Shown here in pieces: positions 12,208 through 22,103 of a stretch of DNA of 64,000 nucleotides (position 1 is its first letter; every line of letters begins with the position of its first letter). The notes below the pieces were generated by a model. It was given only the letters and a program-made list of their open reading frames with translations, did not search any database and had not been told where the DNA came from. Where the stretch lies: the NCBI GenBank assembly GCA_017893485.1, contig CM030362.1, positions 183,790,175-183,854,174 of the forward strand. The letters are read 5' to 3'. The translations under genes were made by a program, and so were the position numbers. Source of the DNA: Hemerocallis citrina. Its lineage: Eukaryota; Streptophyta; Magnoliopsida; Asparagales; Asphodelaceae.

Positions 12208-12858
12208 CTAGTTCAGCTGGGTCACAAGCTCATTCCACTTTGGCACATAGTCCTCCAATTTTCTGAGTAACTCCTTAGGCGATGGAGCTAAAATCAAGAT
12301 ACGTCTGGCCTTACTGGATATAAACTCCTCAGCCACAACTGAATCTATGAAGGACAGAAACGAGTCATAATATCCATCAACATTTAATAGACCAACTGGC
12401 TTGCTGTGGATTTCCAGTTGAGCCCAAGTGATCACCTCGAACAATTCCTCAAGTGTTCCATAATTTCCAGGTAAAGCTATGAAAGCATCAGCAGTGCGAG
12501 CCATCTTAGCCTTCCTCTCGTGCATATTAGAGACAACTCTAACTTCTCCCACAGTTTCCCCAGTAATCTCCTTCGGCATCAGCGACTTGGGAATCACTCT
12601 CAAAAAGTGTCGGCCACCCACATGAACGGCGTCAGAAACCAGGCACATCAATCCTATGCTCCCACCACCCTAGACGAAATCGATATTCCTCTCTATAAGC
12701 TTCTTGCCGAGCTCGATTGCGGCTTCTTGGTAGCTAGCTCTTTTACCAGAGCTACTGCTACAAAATACACAGGTCCTGCTGAATCTGGATGAAGATGAAG
12801 AAAGCTTCTTCATACCTACTTCTCCTTCTTCTTGCACCGACTTTATCTTCATTCCCAT
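12208..12858 (-). pseudogene. LOG: LONELY GUY-like cytokinin riboside monophosphate phosphoribohydrolase, intronless copy with one internal stop
   Basis: LOG enzymes release active cytokinin bases from nucleoside monophosphates in one step in the cytosol. The reading is one frame of 217 codons, a normal length for the family, starting MGMKIKS and ending VTQLN. Recognisable blocks are [18 protein letters not shown], then [73 protein letters not shown] and LLNVDGYY. Catalytic Arg (HERK) and Glu (GTLEE) are kept, but the motif PGGxGTxxE has Asn for the second Gly. A TAG at 12670-12672 replaces the Tyr usually found before GGGSIG. Plant LOG genes are normally multi-exon, so this looks like a cDNA-derived copy. 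It lies between the two LTRs in the same orientation as the element. Confidence 0.88.
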
Positions 12859-12885
12859 CACCGATTCTTGATACTGAGCTCCCAC

Positions 12886-13150
12886 TCACTCTCTTTCTTT
12901 CTTGCTCCCACCTCTGCTATCGGCTTCTCACACTCTCTCTTGCTCCCGAGTTCTCTTCTTGATTCTCTTCTTCCCTTTCTTTCCCAACTTCTCTCTCTTT
13001 TTCTTTCTTCTCCGACTTCTCTCTCTTTCTTCTTCCTCTTTCTTTCTCTTTTTCTTTCTTTCTTCTTCTTCTTTCTTCTTTCTTTGACTTCTCTCCTCCT
13101 TTCTCTTCTTTTTATTTCTTCTTCTTTTTGTCTTTTCTTCATTAATGCAC
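12886..13150 (-). other. GA-rich tract upstream of the LOG copy
   Basis: On the LOG strand this is an almost pure purine stretch built of GAAAGA and GAGAGA words. It could be the 5' untranslated part of the captured LOG transcript or expanded simple sequence. Open frames across it are low-complexity artefacts. Confidence 0.5.
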
Positions 13151-13189
13151 CGCCCCCTATAACCGGCCTATGATCAGTATCTGCACTTC

Positions 13190-13268
13190 GGTCCTTATCC
13201 ATTCCAAATATAATATCGAATCCTGAGTTGTTGATTATGATGAAATTTGCTTCAAAATTCATGCCATG
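13190..13268 (-). pseudogene. Remnant of a Ty3/gypsy aspartic protease
   Basis: The minus strand reads MNFEANFIIINNSGFDIIFGMD, close to the F-x-A-x-LIV...S-FDVILGMDW block at the end of the protease in plant gypsy polyproteins. The usual WL after GMD is missing and the match stops there. It shows that most of gag-pol was removed and that the GA-rich tract plus LOG now occupy its place. Confidence 0.55.
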
Positions 13269-13614
13269 AACCAACAAGGAATCTGCTATGCTTCCGCTGC
13301 ACCACTCTGATTGTGATACTCCAAGCCGTTGACATGACGCAGCAGAAAAAGTGATGCCGATTAAAAGAACAGGTAGCAATAAAACCAAAAAGAATATGGT
13401 TTTGAAAAGAATTAACTAGCAGTATACCCAATAAAAAATCAATGAATGAAGATGAATATAAGGGACGGATGGAACTAAGCAATGAAAGAATGAAATATGA
13501 AGGGATCAAAAACTAATCGAAAAAGTTTAATATTCGAGTTCAAATGATGGTTATCGATATTCATGTGATCAATGCCGCGTGTACACTTATTGAGCTAACA
13601 TGGTTCGAGCCTAG

Positions 13615-13626
13615 GCTCTGATACCA
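13615..13626 (-). promoter_or_regulatory. Primer binding site of the LOG-bearing element
   Basis: GCTCTGATACCA on the + strand is complementary to the Met-tRNA primer site. It is 9 bp from the LTR border at 13636, slightly farther than usual. Confidence 0.75.
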
Positions 13627-13635
13627 CTAAAAACC

Positions 13636-16600
13636 TGTCACGCCCCGCTTCCCAACATACAGAAATACAGCCACGCAACTGAGGTCCAGCGAATGATATA
13701 CATCATCCATAAGATGTACAATTATAAGCTCAACAAGATATTTATAACACATTCATACAAGCAAATATAATGATCACATGAGCTGGAAATAGAATAACTA
13801 TCATCTGGATAATACATCAACTTCGGGTCAAAATGCCCGGGAATACAAGGCGCCAAAATTAAAACAGTATGATAAGCAGTTTCCTATAACAACTAGATAA
13901 AATAGCGACTGAAAGGAAAAAAACATGAAGTAGTAAGAAAGTAGCAACGATCGTCTAGAGAGTTTGCTCGTCGGGTCCATCAGTACCTGTATAATTATTA
14001 ACTCAAAGAAAAATAAAAAAGTGCCCGTTAGAGCAAGCTTCGGGCAGCAAGTTGCAACAAGCAGTAAAAGGGATAATATAACAAGATTTAACAGGAAAGA
14101 AACAAGAAGTAGAAGTACAAATACAATATAGAAGTAAGGAACTGGGACAATATGATCATGTAACTAATAACCGTAACTAGTCTATTCAAGACTTCAAAGT
14201 ATAATCAATTGATAACCTAGGCTCAGTTAATCGATAATTATGTAATCAAGAATCGAAAGTCATGTGATGAAAAGTCATATAATCAAGAATCATGTAATCA
14301 TGAATCAAGAGTCATGTAATAAAGAGTCATGTAATCAAGGATCATGCTTAGTGGAAATCTCGAGTTTATCTATTTTATTAACTTATCTAATGCACGCAAT
14401 CATGTGTCCCATATCACAAGTTCGGTGCATATCAATCATGTGACATTTAGACTTATGTAGTGAATTCTGTAGGATTATTTACTCGGGTCTTCCAGTGATA
14501 GTATCAAGATATGTAATCAAGAATTGTGTAATCAAGAATCAAGAATCACTATTTCGGGAAACACGGGCCCCCTTCCGTGTATACTCCCCTATATTATCCA
14601 TTACTAAGTTGTACCCTTATAACCCCGGCTAGTTATTCTTTTATAATTAATTATGAACGTGCAGTTGGTACGACTAGTAGAACAGTAAAATCAAGACAGT
14701 TAATCTAAAAAAATATCAATAGCAGTAATCATGGTATGAGATGAAATGGGTACATGTATCGAGAGTAGTTATCATAGAATTATCAAGTGGTATAAAATAC
14801 ATTATATGAGAAAATCTATCAACCTATTATATCTATACAAGTTATTATTACAAGAACAATAATACATATAGTTCAGTTCATAAAATATGAAAAATAATGG
14901 GTTTATATGCAAAAACGTAAAGAAGAATTTTTAGACAACATCACATATCTGCATTCAAATTCACTTTTTCGTTGTTACAGAAAAGCAAATCCAATTCCGT
15001 CAGAGATTCTAGAAAGTAGACTCTCTTTCGGTTCCAACGCATATTCATACGATACATTCTAGAGATATTAGCTATGCGTACAAATTTATTCTTCGCTGGT
15101 TTCGATGTTTCGCGCACATTCTGAAAATTTAGAGTCAGTACTAAAATTGCGATATCTCACAATCTATAAGTCGGATTGAGGAAACGTACGATGTTCTGAA
15201 TATCTAGACTCGAAGGGCTACGATTTTCTTGTAGAAAGTTCATCGATCCAGTGTCGGGAACATGGTCGAATTCTCAGTACAAGAGACCAGTTAGTGGGCC
15301 CGTGCAGGTTCAGAAATTTACGATATGACAGTACTAAAATCGCGATATCTCACAATCTATATATCGAATTGAAGAACCGTAAGATGTTCTGGATATGTAG
15401 ACTCGAAGGGCTGCAATTTTCATGTAGAAAGTTTCTCGATCCAGTGTCGGGAATATGGTCAAATTCTCAGTACAAGAGACCGGTTAGTGATCCCGTGCAG
15501 GTTCAAAAATTTACAATATGACAGTACTAAAATCGTGATATCTCACAATCTATACATTGGATTGAGAAACCGTAAGATGTTCTAGATTCGGGACTCGATG
15601 GGCTACGATTTTCACGTAGAAAATCTTCAATCCAGTATCGGAAACATGGTTGAATTCTTACTGCAAGGTCCAGAAATTTAGAGATAGCAAAGTTGAATAT
15701 TCGATATTCGATAACACGATTCGAAATGTGTTAACGGTTCACTCTTGAGTTGATATAGCATGGAACAAGTGACTAGAATGAAATTTGACAATAAAACATG
15801 ATGATAACTAGACTACTTGCTACGAGTCCAAGGAAAATGCTTATACAAGAATAAAGAGAGTGTACAAGATAATTACCTTATAACGTAACGATTATGATGG
15901 TGGTGTTAACCACGAAAAGAAGAAGCGACGTCGGCAATGGACGGCAGCAAGAATGGCAGCAAGACGGCAATGAGCGAGCAACAGTAGCAACGGTAAGCGA
16001 CGGTGATGAGCGACAACAACAACGAGGAGATGGCGCGGCATCAGGTTATTTGGGATTGAGTTCGGGTTGTTTTTCGGGGTTCACGGGACCGTAGAAGCGC
16101 AGTCTTCGGCTCGAAGGTGGAGGATAAAGTGAAGCTCGGGTGTTGGCTTGGGCTCTTGGGTGTGAAGAAGGCAAAGGAATAGAAGGAGAAGTGAAGAATG
16201 AGACGTAAAGATGATGGTGCAGTGTGGTATTTGTGTGTGTATATATATAGAAAGAAAGGGATAGGAGTGTGCTGTATGTGTATGTGTGTATATAAATATA
16301 AAGAAAGGAAAGAGACGGAATGTGCATGGTGTGTGCAAGTGTGTATGAATGTGTACATTATATATATATAATATATAATGAGTGTGCATGCATGCATGGT
16401 GTGTGTATAAAATAAGGGGAGAAAGAGCTGAGGGTGTAGAAAAATGAAAAAGAAGATAGAAGGGGAGGTTGACGAAAGAGAGGGAGTTAGGCATAGAATG
16501 AGAAAAATGAGGGGAAGAGGTTGGCATATGCAGAAGTGGGGATTATAGGAGGGAGAAAAAGAAGCGTAGGGAGGAAGAAAATAAGGTGAGTTAGGTTAAC

Positions 16601-16811
16601 TGTTGGATTAAGAATTAGGATTAGGATTAGGATTAATCAGGGTTGGAACTTGTATTTAGACTCCGACCGAATCAAAAAATTATGGAATTGATCAGAAAAA
16701 TATTCTGGCTCTAGATAAAGAATCCAAAGAGGAGAAAAATAAAATTAATCTGAAAATTGAAGTAAAAAAATTCACGTAATAAAATACGTACAACTTGAAC
16801 AGGGAGTTACA
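13636..16811 (-). mobile_element. 5' LTR of the LOG-bearing element
   Basis: This 3,176-bp LTR pairs with 8630-11978. It shares the block at about 14560-14640 (GGGAAACACGGGCCCCCTTCC) with other LTRs in the window and includes three 193-bp units. Confidence 0.85.
15130..15690. repeat. 193-bp tandem array in the 5' LTR (three units)
   Basis: Units with CAGTACTAAAAT and CGATATCTCACAATCTATA begin near 15135, 15327 and 15520. One unit fewer than in the other LTR implies gain or loss after insertion, or during reverse transcription. Confidence 0.82.
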
Positions 16812-17350
16812 ATCTATCTTACCATGCTAGTTGTTATATTTTGTTATCATGTCTATTCCATGTTATTAGTTATCCTTTTTCCCATGTACTTGTGCCTGCA
16901 TTATAAGCGGCCTGTAACTTGCATTGACGGACGTTTGTTTTCTTTTTCTCTTCCTGCAATTTATTAATTTGCAGATTTTGGTAAACAGTTGTCTGCTAGA
17001 GTTGGAGAACAAATAGTCTGAAGACTACTGCTTTCTAATTGCTTATTGCTTTAATAAAATTAATGTATTGAGACTTGTTATTATTTTGGATTGGATTATT
17101 ATTGTATTGGACTTATGTTCCGAATATTGTTATTTATTTCCAGACGTTGAATTATTATTGTACTTGGATATTTTATATTGCTTCAATTCAAGTATTATTG
17201 TTCATGAGATTGTTATTATTGCTTGCACAAATGTTCTGTATTGATTATATTATTGAGTTGATCAAATAAACAGCTTATGGGTGACGTTAGTCATTCGCTG
17301 GGCCAATGTCAGTACTCGTATTCCGTATTTTTGGAAAGCAGGGCATGACA

Positions 17351-17935
17351 AACATGCAGTCAAACCTAATTCTAGCGAGGCATGATATGATCTTCGTATC
17401 CACAGATTGGGAGGACATTTTTCCGTTCGCATCCGTCAAAGCCATTACGAGATTTACATCGGATCACACCCCATTAGCCCTACAATGCAGAGAGAGACAA
17501 AGAAATGTCTGACAACCGTTCAGATTCGAGAAGGCTTTGACGTTGCATGATCAGATCCGTAACATTATCAGCGAGTCATGGAACGAGGATTCCGACTCTA
17601 ACAGCGCCATCGGGATATGGATTATGAAGACTAGGAGATTACGAAAAAGGCTGAAAGAGTAAGAAAGATAGGAGTTCGGTGACATCAACAGAAAGAGGGA
17701 TGACATAGGAGAAAGAATTAAGGAATTAGAGGAGGCAGAGGAGGGAAGAGATTTAGAAAGAGAGGAGATAGAAGAACTGGCAAATTGCAGGTTTAACTCT
17801 CATCAACTTGCAGAGATGGAGGAACAATATTGGAGGCAAAGATCCAGAATTCAATGGCTAAAAGAGGGGGACGCCAATACAAAATTCTTTCACAAGGTTG
17901 CTAACGGTAGAAGGAGGTAGAACCGCATCATCGAA
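17351..17935 (+). pseudogene. LINE A endonuclease C-terminus and linker
   Basis: From the duplicated AACAT the frame resumes as NMQSNLILARHDMIFVST and then DWEDIFPFASVKAITRFTSDHTPLAL, which matches the endonuclease end of LINE B (ILVSTEWEDKFPLA, RFTSDHTPIAL). The His of SDH is the catalytic residue of this nuclease family. A stop near 17512, then the linker with [22 protein letters not shown], and another stop near 17660 follow. The linker motif is typical of plant L1 ORF2. Confidence 0.8.
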
Positions 17936-19180
17936 ATGGAGGTGGATTCAAGATGGTCTGAGAATGAGGGGGAGATCAGAAGATGCCTAGATGGAAAATT
18001 CAAAGAACTTGTGGCTCAAACAAATAGACATAGATGTAGGATGATTTCAGAATTCTGGGAGGATACAAGAGTAGACGGAAGCGAAGGGATAGAGGGTCCT
18101 TTCTCAGAGGCGGAAGTTTTTCAGGCTATTAAAAGCCTGGGACAAGACAAAGTACCTGGGCCAGACGGAATTCCGATCTTCTTCTATAGCCTATACTGGA
18201 GCATCATCAGAGTCGACCTAATGAATATCTTTCAGGAATTTCACTGCCAGTCAATGGATATCGACAGGTTAAACTACGCAAATGTAGTTCTAATTCCCAA
18301 GAAAAAGGAGGCTAGGAAATATGAAGACTACAGACCTATTAGCCTTATCAACGGGTCATTCAAGATTATCACAAAGGTCATGGCTACAAGATTGGCACCG
18401 CACTTAAATGACGTTGTAAGCACGTCACAGAGTGGTTTTATTAAAGGGGGGGACATTATGGACAGTGTCGCCTCCGCTCATGAGATACTGTATAAAGGAA
18501 ACAAGGATAACGTCGACGGTTTTCTACTGAAACTAGACTTCGAAAAGGCGTACGACTCTATGGAGTGGGATTGCATTGACGAGGTTCTTCAACTAAAAGG
18601 TTTCGGGGAAAGATGGAGAGCATGGATTAAGAAATGTGTAAGGGAAGGGAAATCGTTCGTACATTTCAACGGGAAACAGGAAAAGGAAATTAGATGTAAA
18701 AGATGGTTGAGACAGGGAGATCCATTGTCTTCTTTAATCTTCGCATTGGTCGCTGATGGCATAGAGAAAATGATTAGAAGGGGGACAGAGGAACGAATTA
18801 TAAAAGGTGTTCAAGTGAAAGGGATTACAGAACCAATCTCGATCATTCAATATGCGGACGACACGATTATCCTTGGAGAGGCTAAAGGGGAAGAGATCAT
18901 GGCAATACATATTATTTTGAAATGCGTACAGGTATGGGTAGGACTGAAAGTGAACCTCACAAAGACCTATGTTTCCCCACTTAGCGGAAACCTTAGCATC
19001 GAGATCAACTCAATCATGTCTATGTTGGGATGCAAGGTAGCTAACTATCCAATAAAGTATCTGGGAACACCAATTAGACCTGGAGCTATTAGGAAGGAAG
19101 ATTGGTTGCCGTTAATAGAGAAAGTGGAAAGGAAGTTGGAATGGTGGAAGGGTCGTTTCCTCAGTTGGGAGGGAGGATAA
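17936..19180 (+). pseudogene. LINE A reverse transcriptase domain
   Basis: This open frame of 414 codons holds the L1-type RT core: PGPDGIP near residue 74, LIPKKKEARKYEDYRPISL near 119-137, DFEKAYDSMEWD near 201-212 with the first catalytic Asp, RQGDPLSS near 259-266, and YADD at 306-309 with the catalytic pair. It is a fragment of ORF2, not a separate gene: upstream codons belong to the same protein and a frameshift after residue 405 sends the frame into a stop. The usual QG of RQGDP is present, so the core itself looks undamaged. LINE B is a close relative. Confidence 0.85.
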
Positions 19181-20395
19181 CCTTGATCAACTCGGTCCTG
19201 AGTAGTATGCCGACTTATTTAATGTCCATTTACGAACTTTCAAAGTGGGTGATTAACAGGATTGATAAATGTAGGAGACGGTTCCTCTAGAAAGGACCGG
19301 ACGAAACAAGCAAGGGATTCCATTTGGTTAAATGGGGAAGGGTATGTAAGAGAAAAGAGTTCGGGGGTTTGAGAATTATTAACCTGACTGACATGAATCG
19401 AGCATTGATGAGCAAGTGGTGGTGGAAGATGAACAGGAAAAGTAAAAGTTGGTGGTGCAAATCGTTTCGAACATACCGGAAGAGAAAAAAAGTCCGTTTT
19501 GGGGGAAGATCCAAATTCAGAAGAACGTCGTACCTTTGGAACGGTATAACGAAGACGGGCAACATATTCCACGCAAATACCACATGTTCAATCACCAACG
19601 GGAGAAATACCCGCTTTTGGAAGGATAAATGGTATGGTCACAATACATTGGAAAGCATGTTCCCAGCAGCAGCAAGAAGTATGGCTACCACAGACTCAAT
19701 AGTCGTAGATGTATGGCGTAACGGAAGGCTACAACTGTAGACGGGTGAGGACGTATCCCAGGAAGCTATCGCGCAATTAAACAAGTTAAACAGCTTCATT
19801 AGGACCGAAGGAAGGAGTACTGAAGGGACAGAAGATGTCAGAAATTGGGACTTGACGTCCAACGAAAACTTCTCAGTTGCATCACTATACAGTAGATTGA
19901 ATGACGGCGGCATTAGAAGCAGACACAATGTGTCCATATGGGGAACCCAAGCTCCATTGAAGGTTAGGGCCTTCCTCTGGCCAGTAGCGAACGACGCGAT
20001 TTTATCAAGAGTTAATCTACTGAAGCGGGGTATGCAGATCGAAGCTCAGTGCTCTAGGTGCAACAACAGCGACGAAGACACTGACCACATATTTTCAATT
20101 GCTATAGGGCTAAATTAACTTGGGAGGTTGTTAGTCGTGGGTTTGGGTGTCTCCAGGCTCCCACCTCAATTTCAGTGGCTTGGTACATGGGAACGGGGGT
20201 TAGCATAAAAAAAAAGGATGGACAAGTCTGGGATTTATCAATAGCTGCTGCAATTTGGGGCCTGTGGCTAGACCGAAATAACATATGTTTTCGAAACTGC
20301 AATCATAGATTCACTGTTTTAATGCATCAAATTTACGGTCTCATTTATGCTTGGGTAGGTAATGCGGCTAACAGGAAGAAGCTGCGGATGTAGAG
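19181..20395 (+). pseudogene. LINE A ORF2 C-terminus with zinc-binding (zf-RVT) domain, broken
   Basis: Frame-shifted pieces read GGRITLINSVLSSMPTYLMS, then after a TAG near 19288 KWGRVCKRKEFGGLRIIN, then NGRNTRFWKDKWYG, another stop near 19738, and the zf-RVT block with SRVNLLKRGM and CSRCNNSDEDTDH. The same order is found in LINE B. The CxxC and H of the zinc motif are retained, but the following Cys is lost at a frameshift near 20100. Confidence 0.78.
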
Positions 20396-20613
20396 ATTGT
20401 GCCGTCGACGTGGAAGGTTATTTTGTACTTCAAGACGATGTATTTTGCTTCTTTTTTTTTAGGGTCGAAGCATTGTACTGATGAGATGCTAGACTTCTAT
20501 ATTTTCATTATCGCTTTTGGTTTTATTATTTTGTAATGCTGGTTTTGTTAATTATTATTAATAAAACGATGCCAAGATCATCTTCATTCTTTTAAAAAAA
20601 AAAAAACAAGTGG
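20396..20613 (+). mobile_element. LINE A 3' untranslated end, poly(A) and target-site duplication
   Basis: The tail holds CGATGCCAAGATCATC, an inverted repeat similar in place to the LINE B 3' hairpin, then a run of A and AACAAGTGG, the copy of 6258-6266. Confidence 0.75.
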
Positions 20614-20827
20614 AAGAGGGAGACGGACCGCCCCATCCATAAAGGTGTCATTCCCTTGTCAAAAAAGCAAGCAGTAAACCTAACACCAAAGGCCACATCC
20701 GGTAACTGCCGTCAGATTTCTCCTCCAAGCGAAAAAGTTCTAGAACTCAAACAGCCGCTCTTTAGCTCTGTCGAAAATGAGTGCAACTGAGAACTTCAAA
20801 TTCCAGCTATATAGTACAAGATCTTCA

Positions 20828-20977
20828 CTAGCTTGCTGCTTTCTCCAGATTTTCTTTCTCGATCTGTACTTTCCTCTGCTCAGCATTTTGAGCTATTCCA
20901 CTAGCAAGAGCTTTGATGGTGGAAGTCTAGTGTCTGCATGAGGTTCTGGAACCTTGGGGGATTGGAAGCTTGCACAA
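20828..20977 (-). pseudogene. SAD2: SAD2 last coding exon, frameshifted
   Basis: After the acceptor at 20978-20979 the frame reads VVQASNPPRFQNLMQTLDFH, then one extra A in CATCAAAGCTC shifts it into an early TAG. In the shifted frame the family tail continues as ALASGIAQNAEQRKVQIEKE and ends at a TAG at 20828-20830. Confidence 0.85.
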
Positions 20978-21068
20978 CTGAACACAATTTCTCATCAAAT
21001 GGAAATATAGGACAATCGGTCGATATGGAATGATTAACAGCAAAGGTACCTTTTCGCCCTACCCCTAC

Positions 21069-21192
21069 CTTTCATATTTTCCACAAAGAAGATAAAAGGG
21101 TCCACCTCATCGATAGGGGACTGAAGCTCCTCATAGTCACTATAATCATCATCGGAGTCATCATCCTCGTCATTTGGATGGAACGCCTTTGC
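21069..21192 (-). pseudogene. SAD2: SAD2 exon with acidic loop end
   Basis: The exon reads [20 protein letters not shown], then [20 protein letters not shown]. Acceptor CCAG and donor GTAGGG are in place. The exon is intact, but a foldback element sits about 22 bp upstream of it. Confidence 0.9.
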
Positions 21193-21214
21193 CTGGATTG
21201 CCAGTGAAAAATAG

Positions 21215-22095
21215 AAGAAAATTTTGCCCGTACTGCCCCACTTTTTGAAAATATTTGGCGCTCTGCCCCACTTCCAAAAACAATTAGCGATCTGTCTTTG
21301 TTTAGGACACGTCAACATAAACCGTTAATGAAAATAACGGTATAGGTTATTTACATGCCGTTATTTTCAATAATTGCATCTATTTTACATTTTTTTCCAT
21401 GTCGTTATTTGGAATAACGGCATCAGTATATTTCTCTTACAAGTGTGAAACTTCTAACTTTAAAAAATTCTAAGTGTAAAAAAAACTTATAAATAATGTC
21501 GTTATCCTGAATAACGGCATTCGAATGACTGATGCCTTTATTAGAGATAACGGCATCAATTATATATAAATGAACTCTTGCCGTTGTTTGGAAACAGAGA
21601 GAATGAATAATAAATTAATTTTTTTTAAAAAAAAATTATAACTGATGCCGTTATTTGGAATAACAGCATCAGTTATAATTTTTTTATTTTTTTTAACTTA
21701 TTCGTCAGAGAGGATGAATAATAAGTTACTTTTTTATAAAAAAAATTATAACTGATGTCGTTATTCCAAATAACGGCATCAGTATTGAGAATGCCGTTAT
21801 TTGAAATAACGACATCTGTGATAAGGTTTTCACACTTGCAATTTTTTCTCTAAGTGGAGACTACAAGCTGTTGAAAAACAAAACAACCTATGCCGTTATT
21901 CTAAATAACGGCATGACATTTTTTTTTCAAACAGATGCCGTTATTGGGAAGAACGGCATCGAAATAACCTATGCCGTTTTTCTCAATAACGTTTCTTGCT
22001 GATGTGTCATAAACACGGGCATATCGCTAATTGTTTTCGGAAGTGGGGCAGAGTGCCAAATATTTTCAAAAAGTGGGTTATTACGGCAAAATTTT
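21215..22095. mobile_element. Foldback MITE with ~100-bp terminal inverted repeats and AACGGCAT palindromes
   Basis: The two ends are inverted copies over about 100 bp (left CACTTTTTGAAAATATTTGG and CAATTAGCGAT; right the reverse complement). AAAAATAG is duplicated at 21207-21214 and 22096-22103, an 8-bp duplication that suggests a hAT- or Mutator-type integrase. The interior is many inverted pairs of ATGCCGTTATT and AATAACGGCAT. No protein is encoded. It lies in the SAD2 intron, just upstream of the acceptor of the exon at 21069-21192. Confidence 0.85.
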
Positions 22096-22103
22096 AAAAA
22101 TAG

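Larger units (their letters stand above)
8630..16811 (-). mobile_element. Non-autonomous LTR element (LARD-like) carrying a LOG coding sequence
   Basis: Two long direct repeats (8630-11978 and 13636-16811) have termini TGTCACGCCCCG and GGGAGTTACA on the + strand, that is TGTAACTCCC to GGGGCGTGACA on the element's own minus strand. A Met-tRNA primer site lies next to the right LTR and a polypurine tract next to the left one, so the right LTR is the 5' LTR. The internal region is only 1,657 bp: leader, a scrap of gypsy protease, a GA-rich stretch, a LOG coding sequence and the tail typical of gypsy pol. No reverse transcriptase or integrase is present, so movement needed proteins from a relative. 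Flanking 5-mers GTTTA and ATCTA match at 3 of 5 positions. It sits inside a solo LTR of a related family. Confidence 0.85.
6441..17350 (+). mobile_element. Solo gypsy LTR (about 2.7 kb) interrupted by the LOG-bearing element
   Basis: The left end TGTAACCCCC (6441) and right end GGGCATGACA (17350) are typical termini of long plant gypsy LTRs. AACAT is perfectly duplicated at 6436-6440 and 17351-17355, and joining the flanks restores the LINE endonuclease reading. The LTR consists of 6441-8629 and 16812-17350; the middle is a younger insertion. No internal region, primer site or second LTR is present, so it is a solo LTR. It carries a TATA box at 7049, a GC-rich tract at 7100-7700 and a block at 8171-8262 shared with other LTRs here. 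Confidence 0.88.
6267..20604 (+). mobile_element. LINE A, 5'-truncated L1-type retrotransposon, split by nested insertions
   Basis: The element starts inside the endonuclease coding region, whose first codons align with the GPWVVGGDFNITR stretch of LINE B in this window, and ends in a run of A at 20594-20606. AACAAGTGG stands on both sides (6258-6266 and 20605-20613), a typical short LINE target-site duplication. The coding sequence is cut at 6440/17351 by a solo LTR. Once that insertion is set aside, endonuclease, linker, reverse transcriptase and a C-terminal zinc-binding domain follow in normal order, with several stops and frameshifts. It is a dead copy lying about 215 bp beyond the SAD2 stop codon, on the opposite strand. 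Confidence 0.88.

Noticed and set aside
12832..13173. Phe/Ser/Leu-rich + strand frame of 113 codons
   Set aside because: It is the antisense of the purine tract upstream of the LOG copy; composition alone explains it.
12858..13388. Open frame with a hydrophobic start (MVLLLPVLLIGITF) that looked like a secreted RALF-type peptide precursor
   Set aside because: The middle reads FEANFIIINNSGFDIIFGMD, which fits a gypsy protease better, the family YISY and Cys pattern is absent, and the rest is GA-rich low complexity.
8630..16811. LTR pair as two solo LTRs flanking a native LOG gene
   Set aside because: The primer site next to the right LTR, the polypurine tract next to the left, the protease scrap and the lack of introns all fit one element. 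Two chance solo LTRs of one family in this orientation are less likely, but not excluded.
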